This document shows positions 9,417-17,075 of a stretch of 61,387 bases of DNA, piece by piece. Source of the DNA: Chloroflexota bacterium (lineage in GTDB: Bacteria > Chloroflexota > Anaerolineae > Anaerolineales > VGOW01). The notes under the pieces are model-generated. The model saw only the letters and a program-made list of their open reading frames with translations, was not told the origin of the DNA and ran no database searches. Location of the stretch: positions 1 to 61,387 of the forward strand of contig VGOW01000018.1 of assembly GCA_016875735.1 (NCBI GenBank), read 5' to 3'. Within the stretch, counting starts at the first letter, position 1; each line of letters starts with the position of its first letter. A program made the translations under genes and the position numbers.

Positions 9417-9932
9417 ATGAACCAAACCGATTCCCCCGACCGCGTCAACAGTGTCACCGGGCTTTACGCCCAGCCTTTGCTGGAAACACTGCTCACCCAC
9501 GAAGTGGCGCGAGCCAAGCGATACCCAGTGCCGCTGGCCCTCATCCGGCTCGCCATCAAAGTGCCGCCGAACTGGAAAGCGGGGACGGCTGAAAGCGCCG
9601 CGGTTGCCATCGCCAGTGTTCTCAACTCGAACCTGCGCGTGGCCGACGTGCCCGGCCACTACGAAAACGATTTTTTGATCATCCTCCCCGTCACCGACGA
9701 AGCGGGCGGCGTCAAAGTGGCGAGCCGATTAATGGCGTTGCTCTCCGCCGGGCAAATGGCGCCCGACGGCGGCAAGCTGGCGCTGGACATTTGCATCGGC
9801 CTCACCGCCATCCCCGAAGAAAGCATTATCCCCTCCGACGCGTTTCTGTCGCAGGCCACAGCGGCGTTGACCGAGGCCCGGCGGCGCGGCGCCCGCGCAG
9901 TGGTTCGATACAGCGAACTGCCCGCAAGTTAA
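9417..9932 (+). CDS. Degenerate GGDEF-like domain protein
   Basis: A 171-residue soluble protein laid out like a single diguanylate-cyclase domain: the opening NSVTGLYAQPLLETLLTHEVARAKRY corresponds to the D-x-L-T-G-L-x-N-R start, and the strand pair around GHYENDFLIILPVT corresponds to the GGDEF hairpin. The catalytic signature itself is replaced (HYENDF instead of GGDEF), so cyclase activity is unlikely. The end TALTEARRRGARAVVRYS also fits this fold. It may be a protein-interaction or nucleotide-sensing remnant. No ribosome-binding site is seen. Confidence 0.65.
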   Translation: MNQTDSPDRVNSVTGLYAQPLLETLLTHEVARAKRYPVPLALIRLAIKVPPNWKAGTAESAAVAIASVLNSNLRVADVPGHYENDFLIILPVTDEAGGVKVASRLMALLSAGQMAPDGGKLALDICIGLTAIPEESIIPSDAFLSQATAALTEARRRGARAVVRYSELPAS

Positions 9933-9933
9933 A

Positions 9934-9963
9934 AGACAACCGCCCGATCGTATGATCGGGCGG
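9934..9963. terminator. Terminator between convergent genes
   Basis: Bases 9940-9949 and 9954-9963 form a perfect ten-pair stem closed by a GTAT tetraloop. On the minus strand it is followed by TTGTCTTTT, so it should end the DUF1521 gene; it also lies just after the plus-strand GGDEF-like gene. Confidence 0.65.
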
Positions 9964-9982
9964 CGCGGTTAGCAGCGGACGA

Positions 9983-10918
9983 TCATATCCAGCGGTCGAT
10001 GCTCTGCGCGAAAGAAAACTGTGTCACGCTCTGCCGCATCTGCACCGACAAGGTTGCATACGAGCGGGCCATAGGCGCGAAGCCTGTCTGTTTTCCCCAC
10101 ACCAATCGCCCCGCCTCGTCGAACCAGTCGTTGCCGTCGCCCCCGGCGCGCACCACGTCGCCGCGCGCCAACCCGCCGGACACACTCGCCGCGTCATCGT
10201 CCACCTCGTCAGCAAATAGTTGTTTATGCTCCCGCTCCGCCGAGGCCGACCCAACCCCGCGCAAGTGCTGGTCGCCCTTGAAAATATCCACCGCTTCAAT
10301 CACGCCCTGATCCCGCGCAGTGAAGGTCACCCGCGTGCCATCCTGCAACAGAAGTGTGGTGTGCGTGTCACTCGCTTTGAGATCGCTGAACTCGCCGTTG
10401 TACTCGCCCTCCTCGTCCGAGGTGTCCACGTGCGGATCGCCCCAAATCGTGGTGCTCTTGCCCGACCACTTGTCGGTGATCTTGAAAGTTGTGCCGTTGC
10501 TGAACTCGAAGCGGTAGCGATCGGTCTCGGCCAGGTTTTGATCGCGCCGCGCCAGTCCATTCACCGGAGCAAACACCTCGAACTCCATCGTCACTTCGGT
10601 TTCGACCACGGTGGCCGTGACGGAAACCGACTCCCTGGAGGTCGATGATGGCGCGCCTTCCCGCAGTTCTTTCAAGCGGCCAATGAGGTCCGAAAGTTTG
10701 ACATCGACATTTACCGGCTCTTCGGCTTTGGGCGGGGGCGGCTTCACCCCGTCCACATTGCCGCTGAGCAGGGCTTCGTCTTCTTCCATCGCCTCCCGCG
10801 CGCTGGCGGCCTCCACGGCTTTTCCGGCGCGGCGGGCGGTATCGCGCTCGGCGGTGATCATCATCCGCCGCGCGGTTATGAGCATCATCAAATTGGCGTT
10901 ATCCATCGTAACAGTCAT
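9983..10918 (-). CDS. DUF1521 / calcium-dependent autocleavage domain protein
   Basis: A 311-residue protein from the ATG at 10918; a further in-frame ATG at 10963 and a TTG at 11032 exist, but the extra residues look non-coding. After an N-terminal helical region (NANLMMLITARRMMITAERD) and a Pro/Glu linker comes a domain with TTIWGDPHVDTSDEEG at about residues 156-171, then DLKASDTHTTLLLQDGTRVTF in outline. GDPHVD is exactly the cleavage motif of the metal-ion-inducible self-cleaving domain of rhizobial NopE1 (DUF1521), where Ca2+ triggers cutting between Asp and Pro. No signal peptide is evident. Its role here is unknown. Confidence 0.75.
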   Translation of the reverse strand: MTVTMDNANLMMLITARRMMITAERDTARRAGKAVEAASAREAMEEDEALLSGNVDGVKPPPPKAEEPVNVDVKLSDLIGRLKELREGAPSSTSRESVSVTATVVETEVTMEFEVFAPVNGLARRDQNLAETDRYRFEFSNGTTFKITDKWSGKSTTIWGDPHVDTSDEEGEYNGEFSDLKASDTHTTLLLQDGTRVTFTARDQGVIEAVDIFKGDQHLRGVGSASAEREHKQLFADEVDDDAASVSGGLARGDVVRAGGDGNDWFDEAGRLVWGKQTGFAPMARSYATLSVQMRQSVTQFSFAQSIDRWI

Positions 10919-11018
10919 TGCGCAGTCCCGGGGGCAAGTTTGTCCCGCAACGGTTATCGTCATTCGGGATAGGAACTGTAAGGAAAAGTAATGAAATGTT
11001 CGTAAAGGACAATGCCCG

Positions 11019-11459
11019 TCACCCCTTCTCAACCTCGTCCCACATCGGGCCGAGCACCGCCATCGCCCGCGCCAACCGTCCGGCCACTTGGGTGAGGAGT
11101 CCCGAACTGAATGGCTCGTAGGGCGCCGTCTCGTACACCTTCGTCCAGCCTTTGTCCCAGTATTCGGCCTCCCACTGTTCGCCGAGCGTGGCTTTGATCT
11201 CGATCATGCGGCGGAAGAATCCGCGCAGAAGCCTTTCGTTCTCCGCCCGATCTTTGCTCTCGAAGTGCAAACCGATCTCTAACAGTCCGCGCCGCTCGCC
11301 GAGATTCCAAACCTCGTAGTGCAATCGGGGATCATGGAAATACAACTGGCACAGCCAGCCGCGCGTGGCGGCTCTGAACTTTTGCAGGGGCCGGGGCAAC
11401 TGCTCGCGCGTAGCCGCCGGAAGCGCGCGCATGAACTGCGAGGAGGTGAGGCGAGCCAC
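11019..11459 (-). CDS. Hypothetical protein
   Basis: A 146-residue soluble protein, predicted mixed alpha/beta, with many Arg, Trp and Tyr residues (for example YFHDPRLHYEVWNLGERRG and EQWEAEYWDKGWTKVYE). There is no signal peptide, membrane segment or metal motif. It lies three bases downstream of the DinB-like gene on the same strand, so they are probably co-transcribed. I do not recognise the family. Confidence 0.7.
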   Translation of the reverse strand: MARLTSSQFMRALPAATREQLPRPLQKFRAATRGWLCQLYFHDPRLHYEVWNLGERRGLLEIGLHFESKDRAENERLLRGFFRRMIEIKATLGEQWEAEYWDKGWTKVYETAPYEPFSSGLLTQVAGRLARAMAVLGPMWDEVEKG

Positions 11460-11462
11460 GAA

Positions 11463-11915
11463 TCACGCCCCGCGTTTGTTCAATTCGGCGAGATGCTCTT
11501 CATCGTGTTCGAGGATTCGGCCGCACAGCCCGGCCACGTCCATTTCGCCATACTTGGCGTGCGTGCCGATTCGTTTCCACCCGGCTTCGGTGAGGCGGCG
11601 GAGATGGTTGGCGGTTTCTTGCCGGATGAGGGCGAAGGCGTAGAGGATCTGCGGCAGTGAGTAGCGGGCGTAGTGGCTTTCCCACTCAGCGAGAGGCGGC
11701 TCGGTGTATTGCCAGTGAGGGTTGTCTTCAGCGACAATCGAATGCAAACGATATTGCCACACCTCGCGCTCGACGGCGATGAGGTGCACGACGATGGTGC
11801 GGAGCGGCCACTCGCCTTCGGGCTGGGGTTTGCTCTCGGCGCGTTTGATAGCCTCGCCAATTTTGGTTGGGATCAGCACAAGGGTTTCGATGAGTCGTCG
11901 GCTCTCGTCTGTCAT
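11463..11915 (-). CDS. DinB-family protein
   Basis: A 150-residue four-helix-bundle protein. The three histidines that bind a divalent metal in DinB/YfiT-like proteins are visible: His in RTIVVHLIAVEREVW and two in ILEHDEEHLAEL near the end. Members include thiol-dependent S-transferases and DNA-damage-induced proteins; no closer assignment is possible. It heads a two-gene unit with the hypothetical protein downstream. Confidence 0.8.
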   Translation of the reverse strand: MTDESRRLIETLVLIPTKIGEAIKRAESKPQPEGEWPLRTIVVHLIAVEREVWQYRLHSIVAEDNPHWQYTEPPLAEWESHYARYSLPQILYAFALIRQETANHLRRLTEAGWKRIGTHAKYGEMDVAGLCGRILEHDEEHLAELNKRGA

Positions 11916-11947
11916 GGCGTTTCCTGTGGGGTTGCTTCTGATCAGAA

Positions 11948-11956
11948 TGCTATAAT
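11948..11956 (+). promoter_or_regulatory. Extended -10 promoter of the DUF4160/DUF2442 pair
   Basis: TGCTATAAT, a perfect extended -10 element, lies 18 bases before the DUF4160 start and is followed by an AGGAG ribosome-binding site at 11963-11967. No good -35 element is seen at the usual distance, which is acceptable for extended -10 promoters. Confidence 0.55.
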
Positions 11957-11973
11957 CTCACTCAGGAGTCAAT

Positions 11974-12234
11974 ATGCCGGAAATCAGCCGCTTCTTCGGG
12001 ATCATCATCCGAATGTATTTTGACGATCACGATCCGCCGCACTTTCACGCTATTTATGGCAACGACGAAGCACAGTTGACTATCAACCCTATCCGGATTA
12101 TGAACGGTGATCTGCCGCGCCGGGCTCTATCGCTCGTATTGGAGTAGGCCGCCCTGCACCAATCGGAGTTGGGGGAGAACTGGCGGCGATTGCACAACAA
12201 CGAGTCTGCTCAGAAGATTCCGCCTCTTGATTAA
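11974..12234 (+). pseudogene. DUF4160 gene interrupted by an in-frame TAG
   Basis: The frame starts at 11974 after AGGAGTCAAT and encodes MPEISRFFGIIIRMYFDDHD and then PPHFHAIYG, the typical DUF4160 opening. It stops at TAG (12145-12147) after LSLVLE. The same frame then continues without a shift as AALHQSELGENWRRLHNN to a TAA at 12232. DUF4160 proteins have Trp at this place (VLEW-A-LH), so TGG has changed to TAG. The product is either a truncated 57-residue protein or a dead gene, unless this is a base-calling error. DUF4160 normally pairs with DUF2442, which follows here. Confidence 0.8.
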
Positions 12235-12247
12235 CTGGGAGTGCGCC

Positions 12248-12526
12248 ATGCCTTTGCTTCCTCGCATCACAACAGTTCATCACCTGCAAAATTATCGGCT
12301 TGAGATCACATTCTCCGACGGGGTTCGAGCCGAATTGGATTTAGAGACGAGCATCGTTGGGCGGGGCGGGGTTTTCAAGCCGCTCGAAGATGTTGAATTC
12401 TTCCGCCAAGTGCGAGTCGATCCCGAAATCGGCACATTGGTTTGGCCCAATGATGTAGATTTTGACCCGGATGTGCTGTACAGCAAAGCCACCGGAACGC
12501 CCATCCCCTTGCCCGAAACGATCTAA
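12248..12526 (+). CDS. DUF2442 protein
   Basis: A 92-residue protein beginning MPLLPRITTVHHLQNYRLEI and containing the family pattern FSDGVRAELDLETSIVG ... FKPLEDVEFFRQVRVDPEIG and TLVWPNDVDFDPDVLY. The start is 13 bases after the end of the interrupted DUF4160 frame. The two families occur together widely and are suspected to act as a toxin-antitoxin-like or regulatory pair; no activity is established. The last bases overlap the convergent FAD-oxidoreductase gene. Confidence 0.85.
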   Translation: MPLLPRITTVHHLQNYRLEITFSDGVRAELDLETSIVGRGGVFKPLEDVEFFRQVRVDPEIGTLVWPNDVDFDPDVLYSKATGTPIPLPETI

Positions 12527-13815
12527 AACCTCTCCACTCGCAGTGGCGTCACGTCCACAGCCGTTTTCTCGCCGCACACCATCTGCGCCACGAGCTTGCC
12601 GGTGATGGGGCCGAGCGAGATGCCGATCATCGCATGGCCCGCGGCAACAGTGAGATTGTCGAACGGCGCCGGCCGGGCGATGAACGGCAAGCCGTCGGGA
12701 CTGCACGGCCTCAGCCCGCCCCACACTTCCACCGTTTCCAAACCATCGGCGCTCATGCCCACCAAATAATGGTTCGCCGCGCGGCGAATAGCGTTCACTC
12801 GCCGCTGGTTGATCGTCAGATCCATTCCGGCCAGTTCGAGCGTGCCCGCGAAACGCAGAATCGGGCCCGCCGCCGAGTCCATCGGTGTAACGGCCACCCG
12901 CGACTCGCCTAATATCATCGAAATGATGGGGCACGACGCGGGTCGTTTGACGGTGACGCTGTAACCTTTAGCCGGTTGAATCGGCAGGCGCAGATCGAGG
13001 GCGCGGGCGAGTCCCGGCGACCACGCTCCGGCGGCGACCACCACCTCCGAGGGTTGGAAGTCGCCGTTCGTCGTTTTGACGGTTTCGATGCGGCGGCCCG
13101 CCTTTTCAATTCCGGTCACCGTTGTGTTCGCATGGATACGGACTCCCTTTTTCCCCACCCACTCCGCCAACCCGCGCACGAACTCGGCCGGGTTGAGGTG
13201 AGCATCGCGCGTGAAATAGAGGGCTCCGGCCATGCCCGACTGCACGGTGGGCTCAAGCGCGCATACGTCGTTGGCGTTGAGCGTTTTAGAAACGACGCCG
13301 CACTCGGCCAGCAGTCGCGCTTCGTCAATCGCGTGCTTGAGTCCCTCTTCGGTTTTGTACACCAGCAGAAGACCTTTGCGGCTGTAGCCGAAGTGAAAGT
13401 CGAGCGCGGCGAGTTCGTCGAAGAGGTCGGCGCTGGCGAGGCTGAGATCGCGCAGGAGGGGGATGGCGCGGCGCGCGTGCGCGTCGGTGCAGTGCGCGGT
13501 GAATTTGAGCAGCCAGTCGAACAGATCGAGATCGAGTCGCGGCTTGATGTAAAACGGGCTTTCGGGATCGAGCATCCACTTGAGGCCGCTGGCGAGCGCG
13601 CCGGGCGCGGCCAGCGGCGTGCTGTGGCTGGGCACGATCAACCCGGCGTTGCCATACGAACTGCCCGAAGCGATCTCACCCTGCTCCACCAGCGTCACTT
13701 GCCGGCCGCGCTCGGCGAGGTAATGGGCGGCGCACACGCCGATGATGCCGCCGCCGATGATGAGAACGTCTGCCCGTTCGGTCATGGCCGATCTCTTGAT
13801 CGATTGTTCACTCAT
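12523..13815 (-). CDS. DadA-like FAD-dependent amino acid dehydrogenase
   Basis: A 430-residue DAO-family flavoenzyme. The FAD-binding motif ADVLIIGGGIIGVCAAHYLAE lies near residues 14-34, followed by the conserved EQGEIASGSSYGNAGLI. The C-terminal GGLRPCSPDGLPFIARPAP and AAGHAMIGISLGPITGKLVA match D-amino acid dehydrogenase small-subunit-like proteins, which oxidise D-amino acids and pass electrons to the respiratory chain; sarcosine- or dimethylglycine-type substrates use the same fold. The ATG at 13785 is an alternative start. Given the quaternary-amine genes nearby, an N-methyl amino acid substrate is possible but unproven. Confidence 0.85.
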   Translation of the reverse strand: MSEQSIKRSAMTERADVLIIGGGIIGVCAAHYLAERGRQVTLVEQGEIASGSSYGNAGLIVPSHSTPLAAPGALASGLKWMLDPESPFYIKPRLDLDLFDWLLKFTAHCTDAHARRAIPLLRDLSLASADLFDELAALDFHFGYSRKGLLLVYKTEEGLKHAIDEARLLAECGVVSKTLNANDVCALEPTVQSGMAGALYFTRDAHLNPAEFVRGLAEWVGKKGVRIHANTTVTGIEKAGRRIETVKTTNGDFQPSEVVVAAGAWSPGLARALDLRLPIQPAKGYSVTVKRPASCPIISMILGESRVAVTPMDSAAGPILRFAGTLELAGMDLTINQRRVNAIRRAANHYLVGMSADGLETVEVWGGLRPCSPDGLPFIARPAPFDNLTVAAGHAMIGISLGPITGKLVAQMVCGEKTAVDVTPLRVERF

Positions 13816-13829
13816 TTACGCAACTCTTC

Positions 13830-13904
13830 ACCGCAGAGTCACAGAGATCGCAGAGTGCGCCGAGAAAACACCAATAAACTCCACGCGCTCTGCGACTCTG
13901 CGGT
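13830..13904. repeat. Composite palindrome (CGCAGAGTC type)
   Basis: The left arm CCGCAGAGTCACAGAG (13831-13846) pairs with the right arm CTCTGCGACTCTGCGG (13888-13903) with one mismatch. It is built of imperfect copies of a seven-to-eight-base unit and lies between two co-directional genes. Confidence 0.75.
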
Positions 13905-13935
13905 AAACAAAACCAAAAACGCGCAAGGTGAGTTA

Positions 13936-15105
13936 TTAGCCTTGATCAAACGTGCGCTTGTAAATCTGCACGTAGCTGTTGAGCGTGAGGTCGCGAGGGT
14001 TGCCGATAGTTTGCGGATCCTTGAAAGCGATGTCGGCCAGCATGGGGATTTCTTCTTCTTTGAATCCGAGTTGTTGCAGAGTCGGAATCTCGACATCTTC
14101 GGTGAGCCGATACACGGCTTCCACCGCTTTCTCGGCAGCGTCCCACACGCTGAGGCCGCGAATGTCTTCGCCCAGCGCCTGCGCGATGCGAGCGAACTTC
14201 TGCGGCTCGCCTTTGTAATTGTATTCCATCACCGGCGCCAACAGCCGCGCCGTGAGCGCTCCGTGCGGAACATCGTGCACACCGCCCGCGCTTTGGCTCA
14301 TAGCATGAGCCGCGCCCGCGCTCTCGGTGCCGTAAGCCAACGCGCCCAGCATCGCCGCCATGCTCATCTTGTATCGCGCTTCGACATTGTGCCCCTGCGC
14401 GAAAGCCACGCGCAGCCATTGGCCCACATATTCCATCGCGTTGAGCGCCACCGAATCGGGCAGGGGTTGAGCGTACGCGCAAGTGTAACACTCAATCGCG
14501 TGCGCCAGCGCATCCATGCCGGTGCCCGCCGTAACCGGCGCAGGCAGATCGAGCGCGAGTTCAGGATCGATCAACGCCACCCACGCGCCGATGTGCGGCG
14601 TGCCGCCCACGTTGAATTTGATGTGCCGTTTCGTGTCGGTGATGACCGACCACAGCGTCACTTCGCTTCCCGTCCCGGCGGTGGTGGGAACACAGATCGT
14701 GGGCGGGATGCGGTTTTTGATCGGTTGGGGATCGGCCCATTCATATTGAAGAATGCTGCCCCCGTTGGCGGCGACCACCCCGATGGCTTTGGCCGTGTCC
14801 ATCGCCGAGCCGCCTCCGAATCCGATGACGCCATCACACTTTTCCGATTTGTAAACTTCTGCGCCTTCGTCCACCGTGGCGATGGGCGGATTGGGGGCCA
14901 CTTTATCGAAGACGGCGTGCCCCATGTTGGCCGCTTTGAGCGGCGCGGTGGCGCGGTCGAGCAAACCTGCTTTTACAATGCCGCCGTCGGTAACGACAAG
15001 CGGGCGTTTGATGCCGAGCGCTTTGGCTTCGTCGGCGAGGGTTTGGATGGCCCCGAGTCCGTGCTTCATCACGGTCGGGATGACAAATGAGCGAACGGTT
15101 GGCAT
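13936..15105 (-). CDS. Iron-containing alcohol dehydrogenase
   Basis: A 389-residue group III alcohol dehydrogenase of standard length. The NAD(P)-binding loop GFGGGSAMDTAKAIG is at about residues 95-109 and the metal-ligand region HAMSQSAGGVHDVPHG near residue 270, with earlier Asp and His ligands (GMDALAHAIECY). A GGAG ribosome-binding site lies before the start. Members oxidise short alcohols or reduce aldehydes. Its place between an amine oxidase and a GntR regulator suggests handling of an aldehyde or alcohol released in amine breakdown (inference). Confidence 0.92.
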   Translation of the reverse strand: MPTVRSFVIPTVMKHGLGAIQTLADEAKALGIKRPLVVTDGGIVKAGLLDRATAPLKAANMGHAVFDKVAPNPPIATVDEGAEVYKSEKCDGVIGFGGGSAMDTAKAIGVVAANGGSILQYEWADPQPIKNRIPPTICVPTTAGTGSEVTLWSVITDTKRHIKFNVGGTPHIGAWVALIDPELALDLPAPVTAGTGMDALAHAIECYTCAYAQPLPDSVALNAMEYVGQWLRVAFAQGHNVEARYKMSMAAMLGALAYGTESAGAAHAMSQSAGGVHDVPHGALTARLLAPVMEYNYKGEPQKFARIAQALGEDIRGLSVWDAAEKAVEAVYRLTEDVEIPTLQQLGFKEEEIPMLADIAFKDPQTIGNPRDLTLNSYVQIYKRTFDQG

Positions 15106-15129
15106 ATGGTTGAGTCTCCTGTTGTGGTT

Positions 15130-15193
15130 GAGCGGTTAGCGGTTAGCGATCAGCCATTGGCAGTTTAAACTGTCGGCTATCCGCTATTCGCTT
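15130..15193. repeat. Composite palindrome (AGCGGTTAGCG type)
   Basis: AGCGGTTAGCGGTTAGCGAT on the left is mirrored by GCTATCCGCTATTCGCT on the right, around a perfect 12-base core palindrome CAGTTTAAACTG. It lies between the GntR gene and the alcohol dehydrogenase gene on the same strand. Confidence 0.7.
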
Positions 15194-15197
15194 TATG

Positions 15198-15875
15198 CTA
15201 CAGAATGGCCATGAACTCGTTTTGGAATCCGTCGATGTGGGCGCGCATGATCTGCGCGGCGCGTTCGCCGTCGCCGGCCTTCACGGCGGCAGTGATGTCG
15301 CGGTGCTCGGCGATGGCTTCGCGCAAGCGGCTGACTTTGTGCAACGAGCCGTACCACAAACGAAGCACGTGGCTGTACATGCGATCCAATGACTGTTCGA
15401 GAAACTCGTTGTGCGCCGACTGCGCCAACAGCACGTGCGCTTGATGATCGAGTTGAATCAGCTGGCGATGATCGCCGCGTTGGATGATGGAGTCGGCGTC
15501 GGCGAAGAGGGCCTCGGCGGCGGCAAGCTGGTCGGGGGTGGCGCGGCGGGCGGCCAAGCGGGCCGCGAACGTTTCGAGCTCAATCCGCACCTCAAAAATT
15601 TTTTGCAGATCGCTCATGTTGAGATCGGCGATGAGGATGCCCCGGCGCGGCAGGATGACGACGAGGCTTTCCATTGCCAGCCGTTGAAACGCCTCGCGGA
15701 TCGGGGTGCGGCCCATGCCCAGTTCAGCCATGATCGCCGCCTCATTCACCAAACTCGCCGGAGGCAGTTCCAATGTGACAATTTTCTCTTTGAGCGCGCG
15801 ATAGGCCGTGCCGCTGAGCGACTCTTCTTTTCCAGAGTGGCGGCGAGATGCTGTGAGCAAAGTTGAGGATTGCAT
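15198..15875 (-). CDS. GntR-family (FCD-type) transcriptional regulator
   Basis: A 225-residue regulator: N-terminal winged helix (YRALKEKIVTLELPPASLVNEAAIMAELGMGRTPIREAFQRL in outline) with the GntR signature GRTPIREAFQRL, then an all-helical FCD ligand domain with Asp/His residues of the metal-binding type (ADSIIQRGDHRQLIQLDHQAH). I place the start at 15875 because the promoter's -10 element and the operator lie upstream of it; the longer reading from 15929 would begin before the transcription start. It probably represses its own gene and may control the divergent ABC transporter binding protein. Confidence 0.88.
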   Translation of the reverse strand: MQSSTLLTASRRHSGKEESLSGTAYRALKEKIVTLELPPASLVNEAAIMAELGMGRTPIREAFQRLAMESLVVILPRRGILIADLNMSDLQKIFEVRIELETFAARLAARRATPDQLAAAEALFADADSIIQRGDHRQLIQLDHQAHVLLAQSAHNEFLEQSLDRMYSHVLRLWYGSLHKVSRLREAIAEHRDITAAVKAGDGERAAQIMRAHIDGFQNEFMAIL

Positions 15876-15895
15876 AGGGATTCCGTGCCAGACAA

Positions 15896-15907
15896 CTGAT
15901 ATATCAG
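15896..15907. promoter_or_regulatory. Probable GntR operator palindrome
   Basis: CTGATATATCAG is a perfect 12-base palindrome lying at the predicted transcription start of the gntR gene, between its -10 element and its start codon. Position and symmetry fit an autoregulatory operator for the dimeric GntR protein. Confidence 0.6.
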
Positions 15908-15908
15908 A

Positions 15909-15936
15909 AGTATATTTCATTTCGGGCAACTGTCAA
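15909..15936 (-). promoter_or_regulatory. Promoter of the gntR gene
   Basis: On the minus strand TTGACA (15936-15931) and TATACT (15914-15909) are separated by 16 bases. Transcription should start near 15902, inside the operator palindrome. Confidence 0.65.
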
Positions 15937-15950
15937 TGATTGGGCATTGC

Positions 15951-15979
15951 TTGACAGAGAGAGGCCTCAAAACTACAAT
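15951..15979 (+). promoter_or_regulatory. Promoter of the glycine betaine-binding protein gene
   Basis: TTGACA (15951-15956) and TACAAT (15974-15979) with an ideal 17-base spacer, 50 bases before the start codon at 16029. It is back-to-back with the gntR promoter, so one regulator could control both. Confidence 0.7.
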
Positions 15980-16028
15980 GCGTTCGCTAGAGTTCCGTCA
16001 CATCCTTTATTCTCACAGGAGGAGATTA

Positions 16029-16988
16029 ATGAACAGGAAGCCTGTAACATCTGTTTGGACTGTCGCGGCGCTGTTGACTGTGTTGGCGCTCGTGCTTGCC
16101 GCCTGCGGTGGAGCCGCCACCGAAAAGCCCAAGCCCACCATCAAACTGGCCGAGAATCCGTGGACCGGATCATCGGTCAACGTCGCCGTAGCCAAGATTC
16201 TGCTCGCCGAGAAGCTGGGCTACCCGGTGGAGATCGTGAGCATCGACGAAAACGCGCAGTTCGCGGCGATGGCCAAGGGCGACATCAGCGCCACGCTCGA
16301 AATCTGGCCGTCGGGCCACGCCGAAGATCACAAGACTTACATTGAGGAGCAAAAGGTCGTGGAGGATATTGGCCCGTTGGGAGTCATCGGCAAGATCGGC
16401 TGGTACATCCCCACCTACCTCGTCGATCAGAATCCTGATCTCGCCACGTGGGAAGGACTCAAGGCCAACGCCGAGATGTTCAAGACTGCCGAGACCGGCG
16501 ACAAGGGCCAATTCCTCGAAGGCGATCCGAGTTGGGTGTACTACGATCAAGATGTCATCACCAACTTGGAGATGAACTTCCAGATCGTGCAGGCCGGCTC
16601 CGAGCAAGCCATTCTCGCCGCGGTGGACGCCGCCTACAGCCGCCAAGAACCGATCCTCTTCTATTTCTGGACTCCGCACTCGGTGCACGCCAAATACAAG
16701 CTCACCGAAGTGAAACTACCGGAGTACACCGACGAGTGCGGCGCGAAGGCCGGCAGCGGCGGCGTGGATTGCGACTATCCGGCAGACACGCTCTACAAGG
16801 CCGTGTACGGCAAGCTCAGCACGGAAGCGCCCGAAGCCTATCAATTCCTGAAGAACATGAATTACACCAACGAGGATCAGATCGGGATGATCGCCGATGT
16901 GGAACTCAATGGCAAGAGCATTGACGATGCGGCTCGCGCGTGGGTGGATGCGAATGAGGCCAAGTGGTCGGCGTGGTTGCCGAAGTGA
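16029..16988 (+). CDS. Glycine betaine/proline-type ABC substrate-binding lipoprotein
   Basis: A 319-residue lipoprotein starting at 16029 behind a textbook AGGAGGAG site. Signal peptide and lipobox LVLAACGG are followed by an OpuAC/ProX-type domain: KPTIKLAENPWTGSSVNVAV opens it, and ISATLEIWPSGHAEDHKTY and GKIGWYIPTYLVDQ match the family. Aromatic residues (Trp in PWTGSS, Trp and Tyr in GWYIPTY) are candidates for the cage that binds a quaternary ammonium group. The matching permease and ATPase genes lie convergently just downstream. Choline, carnitine or proline betaine are alternative ligands. Confidence 0.88.
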   Translation: MNRKPVTSVWTVAALLTVLALVLAACGGAATEKPKPTIKLAENPWTGSSVNVAVAKILLAEKLGYPVEIVSIDENAQFAAMAKGDISATLEIWPSGHAEDHKTYIEEQKVVEDIGPLGVIGKIGWYIPTYLVDQNPDLATWEGLKANAEMFKTAETGDKGQFLEGDPSWVYYDQDVITNLEMNFQIVQAGSEQAILAAVDAAYSRQEPILFYFWTPHSVHAKYKLTEVKLPEYTDECGAKAGSGGVDCDYPADTLYKAVYGKLSTEAPEAYQFLKNMNYTNEDQIGMIADVELNGKSIDDAARAWVDANEAKWSAWLPK

Positions 16989-16991
16989 GCT

Positions 16992-17075
16992 GTAGTCAGT
17001 AGTCAGAAAAGAAGCGGGCTTCGCAGTGTGTGCGAAGCCCGCTTTTGATTCTGATCGCTAACCGCTATTCGTTAC
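16992..17075. repeat. TAGTCAG / CTAACCGCTATTCG repeats flanking a terminator
   Basis: TGTAGTCAGTAGTCAG at the left and CTGATCGCTAACCGCTATTCG at the right are of the same microsatellite type as other intergenic repeats in the window. They surround the terminator between the convergent transporter genes. Confidence 0.5.
17012..17046. terminator. Bidirectional terminator
   Basis: Perfect 14-base-pair stem (17012-17025 with 17031-17044), five-base loop, AAAA before and TTTT after. It serves the plus-strand binding-protein gene and the minus-strand permease gene. Confidence 0.88.

Noticed and set aside
12145-12147. TAG in the DUF4160 gene as a pyrrolysine codon
   Set aside because: The MttB protein here has no amber codon, no pyl genes are seen, and several genes in the window end normally at TAG (nifJ, both kinases, hemL). 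A nonsense mutation of TGG is simpler.
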